Origin: Deltaproteobacteria bacterium RBG_13_43_22
GTDB lineage: Bacteria; Desulfobacterota; RBG-13-43-22
Direction of reading: 5' to 3'
NCBI GenBank assembly: GCA_001797675.1
Contig: MGQB01000017.1
Span: forward strand, 1 to 64,000
DNA: 64,000 nt
How positions within the stretch are numbered: position 1 is the stretch's first letter; each line of letters starts with the position of its first letter. Below the pieces are notes generated by a model that was not told the origin of the DNA, did no database searches, and saw nothing but the letters and a program-made list of their open reading frames with translations. The position numbers were made by a program, and so were the translations under genes. Of this stretch, positions 1 through 8,417 are shown one piece after another.

Positions 1-140
1 TCGTGCTTCACACACTACCAGAAAATCCCATCATGTCCTGCTGTTATCTAAAGTGGTGCACTTGCAAGTAGAATCTGCCTATTACACTCCTCGGGATTCT
101 CTTCCTGGCAATTATTTTCTTTACTTATGTCTACCCCAGT

Positions 141-632
141 GTGAAGGCTCGGATCGTCATCTTTTCCGGATTATTTGCCTATCTTTCCCTCTATAACGCC
201 GTCTTCTGCTACCAAAAAATTCCTATGTTGCTACAACAAAAAAATTGGTTTTTGTTCTGGGTGTTTCTCATCCCGGGATTATGGTGGGCCTTTAGAGCCT
301 TGTACACCCTTTTGATCGAAACCGTCATTCTGGATTTAATGCAAGCCTCCATCGTCCAGGGGTTAACTTTTCTCATAGGGATCGGCAGCGCTATCACCCT
401 TTATATGGGATTGGCGATACTCAACTCCCAAAGACTTAAACGGGAACTTCAGAAGGCCTTGGAAGAGGTAAAGACCTTAAGGGGGATTATCCCCATTTGT
501 ACCTCTTGCAAGAAGATCAGGGATGACCGGGGTTATTGGAATCAACTGGAATCCTATGTCCGGGCCCATTCGGAAGCGGAATTCACCCATAGTCTCTGTC
601 CGGAATGCCAGGCCAAACTTTATCCTAAATAA
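141..632 (+). CDS. Membrane protein with C-terminal four-cysteine 'CTSC...CPEC' module
   Basis: A 163-residue protein with about three hydrophobic segments (residues 5-25, 35-60, 70-95), a short basic coiled stretch (100-112) and a C-terminal module with two cysteine pairs, CTSCKKI and LCPEC, around a conserved RDDRGYW. This module is common at the C-terminus of deltaproteobacterial sensory and PAS-type proteins, usually after a signalling domain; here it sits directly on membrane helices. The call starts at GTG 141, but the frame is open back to position 72 and would add another hydrophobic segment. No ATG or clear ribosome site is visible there, so the N-terminus may be truncated. Function unknown; a zinc-binding or redox role is only an inference. 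Confidence 0.6.
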   Translation: MKARIVIFSGLFAYLSLYNAVFCYQKIPMLLQQKNWFLFWVFLIPGLWWAFRALYTLLIETVILDLMQASIVQGLTFLIGIGSAITLYMGLAILNSQRLKRELQKALEEVKTLRGIIPICTSCKKIRDDRGYWNQLESYVRAHSEAEFTHSLCPECQAKLYPK

Positions 633-903
633 TAACTAAACATATCTGAAATTTTGGTCTATAGGGGTTTTGTTTTTTGAGGTTGTCCAAAAGGTGATTC
701 ATCGCCTTATCCCGGCCCAAAAGCTAACTTGATTGGAAGCAGGGCATTCACCCAAAGCCTGTTTCGAACAATGGAGAGGGCCTTCTCTCGGACTAATGTT
801 CAGTTTTTGGGCCCGGCAAAGAAGCTCATGGCGTTTTGGTGGATAACATCAAAAAACAAGACCCCTATAGACTGGAAAAAAGCAGATCTGGAGGGATCTA
901 TTC

Positions 904-2292
904 ATGAAACGAAATTCAATAGCCCTGTCCTTTATTCTTCTGGTAATAGGCCTTTCACTGGCCGGGTCCCTTCGGGCGGGAGCCGCCCCTTCGGCCGAAG
1001 AAGTCTACCGAATCGGTGTGCAAACTTACATTTTGGGGTACCCGCTGGTTCTGACGGAAGTGACCCGTCAGGTCTTTTTAAAGCGTTTTCCAGTGAATAC
1101 TTTTAGCCACGCGGCAGCCTTCCCTCCGCCATCGGCCCGAACCGTGATCAGACCCAATTGTGATACCCTCTATTCCTCGGCCTGGCTGGACTTATCTCAA
1201 GAGCCGATCATCCTCTCCGTACCGGACACGGGGGGACGCTACTATCTGGTCCAGATCATGGACGCCTGGACAGAAACCCTTGCTGTCCCAGGAAAAAGGA
1301 CCACCGGCACCAAACCAGGACAATTCGCCATTGTCGGTCCCAATTGGAAAGGAACCCTGCCGCCGAATCTCCCGGTAATCAAGTCCTCCACCAACACGGT
1401 CTGGATCATCGCCCGCACCCAGACCAATACTGCCACCGATTATGCCTATGTCCATACCGTTCAGAAAGGATTTAAACTGACCCTATTAAAGGCTTTGGGG
1501 AGAGAAGAACCGCCGGCCCCTTCCCCCGGAGTTTTGCCGCCCATACCCCTGAGCAGCAATTTGACACCCCCGGCACAAGTAGCTCAGATGAGTGCTGAAA
1601 CCTTTTATAAAACCTTGACCGCCCTGCTCCGGGACAACGCCCCCCATCCCGAGGACGTCCCTTTCCTGGTCGAACTGAAAAAGATCGGCCTTGTCCCTGG
1701 GAAACCTTTTGATTTTGAAGCATTCGATCCGGAAACCAGGCCGGCCCTTGAACGTGCCGTCCAAGACGCCCGAAAACGGATGGTTGAGCAGGCGAGAATC
1801 ATTGGTCGGGAACGGAAGGGCTGGGGAACGAACCTCGATATCGGCCGCTATGGAACGGATTACCTGACCCGCGCGGTGACGGCCTTGAAGGGGCTGGGTG
1901 CCTTACCGCCTGAAGAGGCCATCTACTTTGGTACGGGCATGGACAGGGAGGGCAAACCCCTTGATGGGAGCAAACGATATGTACTTCACCTAGAAAAATC
2001 GGAGATCCCGCCGGTGAATGCCTTTTGGTCGGTCACACTATACGACCGGGAGGGGTATTTCGTTCCCAATCCCCTGAACCGTTTTGCCATCGGGGACCGT
2101 GACCCCCTCCGGTTTAACCCTGAGGGCTCTTTGGACCTTTATATCCAGCATCAAAGGCCGGGAGAAGACCTGGTGGCGAATTGGCTGCCGGCACCGGCGG
2201 GTGTTTTCAACCTCTCTTTACGTTTATACTGGCCGAAACCGGAGGTAATAAACAGAAAGTGGACTCCTCCAGAGATTCAACGTCTCGATTAG
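904..2292 (+). CDS. DUF1254/DUF1214 domain protein, exported
   Basis: A 462-residue protein with an N-terminal signal peptide (residues 1-28, hydrophobic core followed by AGAAPS). It then has the DUF1254 region (about 45-180, with the typical YILGYPLVL and RPNCDTLYSSAWLDLS patterns) and the C-terminal DUF1214 region (about 345-455, with FWSVTLYD and NRFAIGDRD). Family members are periplasmic or secreted, full length is usually 430-480 residues, and their biochemical function is not established. It stands alone, with no clear operon partner; the next gene is convergent. ATG 904 is chosen because it gives the full signal peptide. Confidence 0.9.
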   Translation: MKRNSIALSFILLVIGLSLAGSLRAGAAPSAEEVYRIGVQTYILGYPLVLTEVTRQVFLKRFPVNTFSHAAAFPPPSARTVIRPNCDTLYSSAWLDLSQEPIILSVPDTGGRYYLVQIMDAWTETLAVPGKRTTGTKPGQFAIVGPNWKGTLPPNLPVIKSSTNTVWIIARTQTNTATDYAYVHTVQKGFKLTLLKALGREEPPAPSPGVLPPIPLSSNLTPPAQVAQMSAETFYKTLTALLRDNAPHPEDVPFLVELKKIGLVPGKPFDFEAFDPETRPALERAVQDARKRMVEQARIIGRERKGWGTNLDIGRYGTDYLTRAVTALKGLGALPPEEAIYFGTGMDREGKPLDGSKRYVLHLEKSEIPPVNAFWSVTLYDREGYFVPNPLNRFAIGDRDPLRFNPEGSLDLYIQHQRPGEDLVANWLPAPAGVFNLSLRLYWPKPEVINRKWTPPEIQRLD

Positions 2293-2400
2293 TTTTCGAG
2301 GATCAGCGATTGAAATATTGAGAAGATAAACGCAGAAAATAGTACACGGGGATATCCTGTTTTAACCCTGTCAAGTCAAAAGATCCCCCCCAAATGGGGT

Positions 2401-4134
2401 TTATCCGTTACGGATTTCATCCTTTTCCCGGCCTTCTTCCCCTTCCGCGGCCTCATTCGGAGAGTCCGGCGGTTGATCATTTTGCTGCGGCGGCCCATCC
2501 AGACAGCGGATGCCTTTGGATAATTCATCAAAAATAATCAGATCGATATTCCGAATTATTTCACTGAGCTGTTGAAAACCGCTTAACAATTCCAAGTGAA
2601 GATTGCTGCTCTCCTCGCTTTCCTTCATCCCCTCGGTCAGACGGTGAATATGGTTTTGTCTGAATTCAAGGATCAAAGCCACGTTCCTGGGATGCTGGAT
2701 GACGGCATCTTCGGCCAGGCAGGAATTGTTCTGAACCAGGGCCTTATGAGTCATACGCATCCCCCGCATCAGGGCTTCCATCAGAATCATCAACTCTTCT
2801 TTGCCCAGTGAGGAAAAATCAACCCCCTGGTTAAGTTTGGTCTCGATCCGGTACTTGATGTCCCGTTCCACCATATCGTTGATCTTTTCCAAACTGTCGA
2901 GGATGCGGATCAATCCCATGGCATACCCCTGCTCGTCCTGGTTCAGGGGCTGACGAAGGACCCGGGTCAAATAATCCACAGCGGCTCGGAATAAGGCATC
3001 CATGACTTTTTCCTTATAGGCGATCCGATCCATATAATCCGGATTGCCGGTTTCCAATGCCCGTTTAATATACCAAACCATTCGCAGGGTGCCCGCTGAA
3101 ATGCGGATGGTCTCTTTATGAGCCAGTCCGATGGCCACGGAGGGCATCGTAATAACCTCTTCCCGGAGAAACTTGGGTTCCTGTTCCGGGATTTTTTTCT
3201 CGGGCAAGAACCAGGTGATAAAGCGGGACCCCAGGTTGCTGAAAGGAAGAAAGAGAGCGGTCAAACCCACATTAAAAAAGGTGTGGGCATTGGCCACCTG
3301 GAAGGTCACCGAATGGGTCAAAGAAGCCAGAAATAAGCTGAACCAGGGTACGAAAGGAAAAAAAATAGCGGTGCCGCCGAGTTTGGATAAGAAATGGGCC
3401 AAAGCCACCCGTTGAGCTTCCCTCCGGGAACCGATACTGGCCAGCAGTGCGGTAAAGGAAGTCCCCATATTACTTCCCAATAGCAGATAGACAGCGGCAT
3501 TCAGGTCAATCAGACCATAACCGGCCAGAACCATGATGATCCCCATCACCGCCGCACTGCTGTGGATTAAAAAGGTGACTGCAGCCGAAGCCGCTACGGC
3601 CAGCAAAGGAGACCGGCTGACGAACAACAGAACCTCGGTGAAGGCCGGAGAAGACTGAAGAGGCTTCAGGGAATCCCCGATTATTTTAAGACCCAGGAAT
3701 AAAAAACCGAATCCGACCAGGGTCTGACCAAAACGGAGATGGCGGTCCTTTTTGGCGAAAAAGGCGATAGGGGCCCCGATACCCACAATCAATAGAGAGA
3801 GCTCGGTAAATTTGAGGGCAATCAACTGGGCAGTGACGGTCGTCCCGATATCGGCGCCCAGAATTACCGGCATGGATTGCCGGAGCGTAATCACCGCCGC
3901 ATTGGTCAGCCCCACCAGAATAACCGTTGTCGCCGTACTGCTCTGGAAAAGGATGGTGATCAGGACCCCGGCCAGAACCCCGAGGATGGGTTTTTTGGTG
4001 ATGGATTCCAAAAGAGTTCGAAGCTGGCGGCCAAGGATTTTTTGCAGGCCGTCGCCCATGACCTGGATCCCGTAAAGCAGGATGCCAATACCACCGAAGA
4101 ATCCAAAAAAGACGTATAACCAGTTGGTCTTCAT
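2401..4134 (-). CDS. Na+/phosphate cotransporter family protein with PhoU-like C-terminus
   Basis: This 577-residue inner-membrane protein has two internally repeated Na/Pi-cotransporter domains, each carrying the family motif: QSSTATTVILVGL near residue 65 and HSSAAVMGIIMVLAG near 190. The first 310 residues hold about eight to ten membrane helices. The remaining part (about 340-540) is helical and PhoU-like, as in bacterial NptA/YjbB-type proteins, and the last 35 residues are acidic and low-complexity. The family exports or imports phosphate with sodium. The gene lies 10 bases downstream of the universal stress protein gene on the same strand, so the two are probably co-transcribed. Confidence 0.92.
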   Translation of the reverse strand: MKTNWLYVFFGFFGGIGILLYGIQVMGDGLQKILGRQLRTLLESITKKPILGVLAGVLITILFQSSTATTVILVGLTNAAVITLRQSMPVILGADIGTTVTAQLIALKFTELSLLIVGIGAPIAFFAKKDRHLRFGQTLVGFGFLFLGLKIIGDSLKPLQSSPAFTEVLLFVSRSPLLAVAASAAVTFLIHSSAAVMGIIMVLAGYGLIDLNAAVYLLLGSNMGTSFTALLASIGSRREAQRVALAHFLSKLGGTAIFFPFVPWFSLFLASLTHSVTFQVANAHTFFNVGLTALFLPFSNLGSRFITWFLPEKKIPEQEPKFLREEVITMPSVAIGLAHKETIRISAGTLRMVWYIKRALETGNPDYMDRIAYKEKVMDALFRAAVDYLTRVLRQPLNQDEQGYAMGLIRILDSLEKINDMVERDIKYRIETKLNQGVDFSSLGKEELMILMEALMRGMRMTHKALVQNNSCLAEDAVIQHPRNVALILEFRQNHIHRLTEGMKESEESSNLHLELLSGFQQLSEIIRNIDLIIFDELSKGIRCLDGPPQQNDQPPDSPNEAAEGEEGREKDEIRNG

Positions 4135-4144
4135 CAGGGCATCT

Positions 4145-4612
4145 TTATTTGACGATAAGAACAGGTAATCGACTTTGGCTTAATACTTTTTGACTTACGC
4201 TCCCCAACAAGGCCCCTTTTATACGACCGACCCCACGGCGGCCCATCACAATGAGATCGCATTGTCTCTTTTCGGCGTTTTCAATTATTTTTTCGGCCGG
4301 CTCTCCGGGGACCACCACGGTTTCCACTTTTATGGGCCCTTTTTTCATGAGGTCCTGGCAACCGGCTTGGGCTTCCATTAATATTTCTTGTCCTTTCTTG
4401 AAAGCGGTTTCCAGGGCCTGACGTTCTTCTTCCGGTGCCTGGTCCAGATTGCTTCCATGTCCCTGAAACCACTCCAGGTCGGCCTGGGGTTTGGCGACAT
4501 AAAGAAAAATCAATATCCCGGATTCATTCGGGCATAAAATCTTGGCCCCCAGACGGGCAGCCCGGAAGGAAAAGGAAGAACCGTCCACCGCCACTAAGAT
4601 CTGATTAATCAC
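4145..4612 (-). CDS. Universal stress protein, UspA family
   Basis: A single Usp domain of 155 residues. It opens with the typical ILVAVDGSSFSFRAA strand-loop and ends with the nucleotide-binding signature GRRGVGRIKGALLGSVSQ followed by LPVLIVK. This is the ATP-binding type of Usp fold (G-2x-G-9x-G-S). GTG 4612 is chosen as start because a strong AAGGAGG lies seven to eight bases upstream; the ATG at 4642 would add ten residues and has no such site. It is upstream of, and probably transcribed with, the Na/Pi cotransporter. A regulatory role for transport during stress is inference. Confidence 0.9.
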   Translation of the reverse strand: MINQILVAVDGSSFSFRAARLGAKILCPNESGILIFLYVAKPQADLEWFQGHGSNLDQAPEEERQALETAFKKGQEILMEAQAGCQDLMKKGPIKVETVVVPGEPAEKIIENAEKRQCDLIVMGRRGVGRIKGALLGSVSQKVLSQSRLPVLIVK

Positions 4613-4657
4613 GAGGTCCTCCTTAAGATTTGTTTTTTTCATAATCTGATTATTCTA

Positions 4658-4683
4658 TGTATCATATCGATGGGATTGATACA
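4658..4683. promoter_or_regulatory. Inverted repeat in the divergent usp/methyltransferase intergenic region
   Basis: Two exact 7-base arms, TGTATCA and TGATACA, separated by 12 bases lie in the AT-rich gap between two divergently transcribed genes. Spacing and position fit a binding site for a dimeric regulator of the usp gene. No regulator gene is next to it, so this is only a suggestion. Confidence 0.3.
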
Positions 4684-4774
4684 AGCCATCCGGAATAAAA
4701 TTTTTCCTTTCTATCATAGTTATGACCATTTATAATATAATTCGAATTGGGAAAAAAAAGACCAGGAGCATCCA

Positions 4775-5452
4775 ATGAGAACCTGTCGATTATGTCACAA
4801 TCCGGCGCATCTTGTTTTTGAAGAGGTCCGCCCCTTTTTTGCCTGCAATGTTTGTGGGTTGATTTTTTCCGATTGCTTTATTTCGGCTGAAGCAATTGAG
4901 AAACATTATAAGGATCAGCATAACAATGTATTTAATTGGAAGAAGGAAGCGGGATTTTTTATTGAGTGGCTAAAAAATTTGGAATGGTCCTTACCGTTAT
5001 CATCGTTATCTTTTTTAGACTACGGCTCCGGCGGCGGGTTTTTAACTGAAGAATTAAGAAGAATGGGGTATGCGGTGGATTGTTATGAGCCCATGCTTCA
5101 TGGAGAATTCAACCCAAATAAATATTCGAAAGCCTATGACGTTATTATTATGAATGAAGTGGTCGAACACTTGGAAGATATCAACAAAACCCTCGATATT
5201 ATTTGTAGCCTTCTGGCGGACAACGGTGTTGTTATTATCAAAACCCTTTTAACCGATCGGATCATCAATGATCCGGAAAATTTCAAGGAGTCGTTTACCC
5301 GCTGGTGGTATAAAGATGATCCTACCCATATCTCTTTTTTTAATTTTATGACCATCGAGTACCTCTGCCACGATCGGGGCAGGAATCTTATGGTCCGGGC
5401 GATTTCTTCCACAGATAATTGTGTTGTGCTACAAAAAATGGAAGGATCTTGA
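4775..5452 (+). CDS. Class I SAM-dependent methyltransferase with N-terminal zinc-ribbon-like motif
   Basis: This 225-residue protein starts with a CRLC...CNVC four-cysteine motif (residues 4-30). A Rossmann-type methyltransferase follows, with motif I LDYGSGGGFLTEEL near residue 80, then IIMNEVVEHLED near 125. The pattern of an N-terminal CxxC pair before a Methyltransf_23 domain is frequent in proteins that methylate sugars or lipids in surface-glycan clusters, but the substrate cannot be read here. The gene is AT-richer than its neighbours and sits beside the selC islet. Its stop codon is 18 bases before the tRNA-Sec fragment at 5470. Confidence 0.8.
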   Translation: MRTCRLCHNPAHLVFEEVRPFFACNVCGLIFSDCFISAEAIEKHYKDQHNNVFNWKKEAGFFIEWLKNLEWSLPLSSLSFLDYGSGGGFLTEELRRMGYAVDCYEPMLHGEFNPNKYSKAYDVIIMNEVVEHLEDINKTLDIICSLLADNGVVIIKTLLTDRIINDPENFKESFTRWWYKDDPTHISFFNFMTIEYLCHDRGRNLMVRAISSTDNCVVLQKMEGS

Positions 5453-5469
5453 TCGAGATCAAAATAAGG

Positions 5470-5528
5470 ATGGCAGAAGTGCATGGGAATCAAACCCAAC
5501 TGACGCCCTCTTCAGACGGCACACCGGA
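5470..5528 (-). repeat. Degenerate copy of the 3' part of the tRNA-Sec gene (att-like site)
   Basis: These 59 bases match 7229-7287 in the same orientation, with four mismatches. The matched part of the tRNA runs from the 3' end including CCA, through the acceptor and T arms and the long variable arm, to the 3' side of the anticodon stem, and stops at the anticodon loop. This is how integrative elements leave an att duplication at a tRNA gene. The mismatches show that the copy is old or non-functional. The hipBA genes lie exactly between the copy and the intact tRNA. Confidence 0.85.
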
Positions 5529-5652
5529 GCGGATTGCAATATTTCCAGATAAATTGATATGTTATTCCTATCGATCAAATTTTTTTGAAAAATCCCCCCT
5601 CTTTGGGTTCCTTTACCTTATAAAATTACAGATGGGACAGAAAAATATCACG

Positions 5653-5722
5653 ATAAATGCATTTTTTATAATGCAAAATATTATTGACAAGCATAAATGC
5701 ATTATATATAATTCATTTATGC
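5653..5722 (+). promoter_or_regulatory. hipBA promoter with two operator-like repeats
   Basis: A full-consensus sigma70-type promoter is visible: TTGACA at 5684-5689, 17 bases, TATAAT at 5707-5712. It lies in a 32-base near-perfect palindrome (5691-5722, 15 of 16 pairs) with arms GCATAAATG and CATTTATGC that also covers the hipB start codon. The 11-mer ATAAATGCATT of the palindrome recurs exactly 40 bases upstream (5653-5663), within a second TGCATT-N6-AATGCA inverted repeat. The layout fits HipB autorepression at two sites on the same helix face. The expected transcript start falls at or within one or two bases of the ATG, so the mRNA is probably leaderless. Confidence 0.8.
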
Positions 5723-5964
5723 TTTTCTATATCGGTAAAGAAATTCGACAAGCACGAAAAAATCGCAAGGTCTCCCAGACTAAGCTGGCGAAAGCCCTGG
5801 GCATGAGCCGTACCACCATCGGGCAGATCGAAAACGGTTCTGTACAGGAGATTGGTGTGCGAAAACTGATCCGGGTGCTCGAATTCCTGGGGCTGGAACT
5901 GCGTGTCCGGCCTGCAGGCAGGCCTCCGACGATGGAGGAACTTCGTGAAGAGGGGGCCCTTTAA
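5719..5964 (+). CDS. hipB: HipB-like antitoxin, XRE-family helix-turn-helix
   Basis: An 81-residue protein with an XRE/Cro-type helix-turn-helix (about residues 5-60: IGKEIRQARKNRKVSQTKLA, then SRTTIGQIENG) and a short polar tail. In the HipBA family this protein binds the toxin kinase and represses the operon. The frame is open upstream to 5419, but ATG 5719 fits the domain start and sits at the end of the promoter palindrome. There is no ribosome-binding site before it, consistent with leaderless translation. Its stop codon overlaps the hipA start as TAATG. Confidence 0.88.
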   Translation: MLFYIGKEIRQARKNRKVSQTKLAKALGMSRTTIGQIENGSVQEIGVRKLIRVLEFLGLELRVRPAGRPPTMEELREEGAL

Positions 5965-7160
5965 TGTCGGATATAACATCACTTGCTGTATGGGGCGCAG
6001 ACAAACGGTCCGGCCTTCTTGCCCGTGAACTGCGCCAGGAATATGTGTTCGCCTATTCTCCGGATGCCGACACCGTTGCCCAGGTATCCCTGACCATGCC
6101 GGTGCGCCTGCAGAGTTGGGTGAGCCGCGAACTGCACCCCATATTCCAGATGAACCTGCCGGAGGGTGCACTTCTGGAGGCCATCCGCCGGGCCGTTGCC
6201 AAGGTGATCGGGGAAGATGACCTGTCTATTCTCCGGGTTACCGGGGGAAATCAGGTAGGGAAAAACCGGTTCGCACTCCCCGGCGAGGGGTCGCCGCATA
6301 TTGAGGAATCGCCGGAATCTCTGGATGAATTGCTCACCTATTCAAACACCAGGGAGCTTTTTCATGAACTGGTTGACAGATATGCCCTCCATTCCGGGAT
6401 TTCGGGAGTCCAGCCGAAAGTCATGCTGGATGCCACGGAACGTGGCACGTTAGCGTCGTCAGGCTACATCGTCAAGTCCTGGGGCACAGATTATCCATAC
6501 CTGGCCGCCAACGAGTATTTCTGTATGACAGCGGCAAAACGGGCCGGTCTGCCGACGCCGGAATTCTTCCTCTCGGATAATGGTGGCCTCTTCATTATGC
6601 GTCGCTTCGACGTCACTCCCGACGGGGCCGCCATCGGCTTCGAGGATATGTGCAGCCTCCAGGCCCTAGGGACCGCGCAGAAATACTCAAGCAGCTATGA
6701 ACGTGTAGCGAAGAGCATCAGGGACTTTGTATCCGGTGACCGCCTGATGGCGGCCAGGGAGCAGTTATTTGCAACGCTGGTGTTGTCGGTCATGCTGCGA
6801 AACGGCGACGCCCACTTGAAAAACTTCGGTGTGCTCTACGATTCACCCCTGGGCGCTGTTACCCTCGCACCGGTGTATGACGTGGTGACCACGACGGCCT
6901 ATATCAGAAAAGACGTGCCGGCGCTCTCCCTTTCGGGAACAAAGAAGTGGTGGCCGCGCAAAGTACTGGAGCGCTTTGCCGTGGCTTATCTTTTCCTAAC
7001 GGGGGGAACGGTTTCCGCCACTTTCAGCCGCATGGCCGAAGCCGTAACGGAAACGCGGGGAATGATCCCCGGCTACATAGCCGAACATCCGGAATTCCGC
7101 GAAATCGGTGAACGAATGATGGCGGAGTGGGACGAAGGAGTCAATGGACTGGGTGGCTGA
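5964..7160 (+). CDS. hipA: HipA-like serine/threonine kinase toxin
   Basis: This 398-residue HipA-family kinase has an N-terminal couple_hipA region (about 10-105) and a C-terminal HipA kinase core. Visible motifs are GISGVQPKVML (P-loop-like, about 150), the catalytic NGDAHLKNF near 290 (HipA pattern N-G-D-x-H-x-K-N) and the metal-binding APVYD near 312. In E. coli, HipA phosphorylates glutamyl-tRNA synthetase and causes growth arrest and persistence; the target here is unknown. It is translationally coupled to hipB by a one-base overlap. No inactivating change is seen. Base composition is GC-richer than the flanking methyltransferase gene, and the pair sits at a tRNA integration site, so transfer is likely. 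Confidence 0.92.
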   Translation: MSDITSLAVWGADKRSGLLARELRQEYVFAYSPDADTVAQVSLTMPVRLQSWVSRELHPIFQMNLPEGALLEAIRRAVAKVIGEDDLSILRVTGGNQVGKNRFALPGEGSPHIEESPESLDELLTYSNTRELFHELVDRYALHSGISGVQPKVMLDATERGTLASSGYIVKSWGTDYPYLAANEYFCMTAAKRAGLPTPEFFLSDNGGLFIMRRFDVTPDGAAIGFEDMCSLQALGTAQKYSSSYERVAKSIRDFVSGDRLMAAREQLFATLVLSVMLRNGDAHLKNFGVLYDSPLGAVTLAPVYDVVTTTAYIRKDVPALSLSGTKKWWPRKVLERFAVAYLFLTGGTVSATFSRMAEAVTETRGMIPGYIAEHPEFREIGERMMAEWDEGVNGLGG

Positions 7161-7229
7161 ATGATCATGGGAGATGGTGAGGCCAGAGGCGGTATATCTC
7201 GATCTTGAACTTCCTTCCGAAATAAATCA

Positions 7230-7327
7230 TGGCGGAAGTGCATGGGAATCGAACCCACCTGCCGCCCTCTTCAGACGGCACACCGGATTTGAAGTCCGGG
7301 AGCCCCACCAGTGAGCTTTCCACTTCC
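7230..7327 (-). tRNA. selC: tRNA-Sec (anticodon TCA)
   Basis: The minus strand folds as a selenocysteine tRNA of 98 bases. It has an acceptor stem GGAAGTG/CACTTCC, an anticodon stem CCGGA/TCCGG around the loop CTTCAAA (anticodon TCA), a long variable arm (GTGCCGTCTGAAGAGGGCGGC) and a T arm GTGGG/CCCAT with TTCGATT, and CCA is encoded. The eighth acceptor pair appears mismatched. The gene reads UGA as selenocysteine, so some reading frames in this genome should contain in-frame TGA codons. Its 3' end faces the hipBA islet. Confidence 0.96.
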
Positions 7328-7436
7328 GTTAACCGAAATATAAAATATCCGGTTGGAATAGTCAAGCCGAGGTTTTTCCCCAAAAAAAGATTTCTTTGTG
7401 CTAAAATATCGTTAAGTTATTCTAAAATTGCTTTAT

Positions 7437-8408
7437 ATGAAAATTGGATCTCACTTCATATCTTTTCCGTATATCCTGGCCCCCATGGCCGGATATACGG
7501 ACCTGCCCTTTCGTTTGCTGGTTCGAAGGTTAGGTTGTGAGTTGGCCTGCACCGAAATGGTCAGCGCTGAAGGGCTGGTCCGACACATCTCCTTAACCCG
7601 GGCGATTCTTAAAACCGTTCCGGAGGACCACCCGTTATCAATTCAGCTGTTCGGTTCCAACCCGGAAGTCATGGCCCAGGCCGCTCTCCTGGCCGGGGAG
7701 GCCGGGGCGGACATTATTGATATCAACATGGGCTGTTCCGTAAAAAAGGTGGTCAAATCAGGATCAGGAGCGGCTTTATTGAAGGATGTAAAAAAAACGG
7801 AAGGGTTAATAAGGGCCGTTCGAAAAGCCACCCGTCTTCCTCTGACCATTAAGATACGCTCCGGTTGGAAAGAAGGGGAACTCACCTACCGGACCATGGC
7901 CCAAGTCGCCGAGGATCTCGGGGTGGATGCCCTGGTTATCCATCCCCGTTATGCGGTCCAGGGTTTTTCCGGTCAGGCGGACTGGTCTATCGTAACCGAA
8001 CTAAAAAAACGGATGCGTATCCCGGTTATCGGCAGCGGAGATATCGATTCCCCGGCACAGGCCCTGGACCTCAAAAGGCAAACGGGTTGTGACGGAATTA
8101 TGATAGGCCGTCAAGCCTTAAGAACTCCCTGGATCTTCAACCAGATAAGGGAAATCGAGGCCGGAGGACCCCCGGTCCAACCCGATTTGGAGGATAGGCG
8201 GAATTGGCTCTTATCCTACTGGAAATGGATTGAAGAAAATTATCAGGGGCCAGCGCAAATCAAGGCCTTACGAAGGACCTTATTCGTCCTGACCCGAGGG
8301 CTGCCTGCCTCGGGCGAGTTCAGACAAAATGTGGCTCTGGCCCGAACCCAGGAAAGACTAAGGACCCTTTTTGAAGAATATTTTGATTCTCTGGCCTCAT
8401 TGGAGTAA
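7437..8408 (+). CDS. dusB: tRNA-dihydrouridine synthase, DusB-like
   Basis: An FMN-dependent enzyme that reduces uridine to dihydrouridine in the tRNA D-loop. The 323-residue TIM-barrel shows APMAGYTDLPFR at the N-terminus, EMVSAEG, QLFGSNPEVMA, DINMGCSVKKV with the catalytic-type cysteine (serine replaces the usual proline after it), and IPVIGSGDI and GCDGIMIGR of the FMN phosphate site. ATG 7437 is preferred over TTG 7428. The gene is followed after nine bases by the ispH-ubiA fusion and is probably transcribed with it. Confidence 0.92.
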   Translation: MKIGSHFISFPYILAPMAGYTDLPFRLLVRRLGCELACTEMVSAEGLVRHISLTRAILKTVPEDHPLSIQLFGSNPEVMAQAALLAGEAGADIIDINMGCSVKKVVKSGSGAALLKDVKKTEGLIRAVRKATRLPLTIKIRSGWKEGELTYRTMAQVAEDLGVDALVIHPRYAVQGFSGQADWSIVTELKKRMRIPVIGSGDIDSPAQALDLKRQTGCDGIMIGRQALRTPWIFNQIREIEAGGPPVQPDLEDRRNWLLSYWKWIEENYQGPAQIKALRRTLFVLTRGLPASGEFRQNVALARTQERLRTLFEEYFDSLASLE

Positions 8409-8417
8409 AGTGCAGTT

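Noticed and set aside
729-1106. 125-codon frame overlapping the start of the DUF1254 gene
   Set aside because: It lacks a ribosome site, reads as low-complexity mixed sequence, and overlaps a well-supported signal peptide in another frame.
5419-5718. Longer HipB start giving a 181-residue protein
   Set aside because: The extra 100 codons run through the tRNA-Sec fragment and the promoter; the helix-turn-helix domain begins at ATG 5719.
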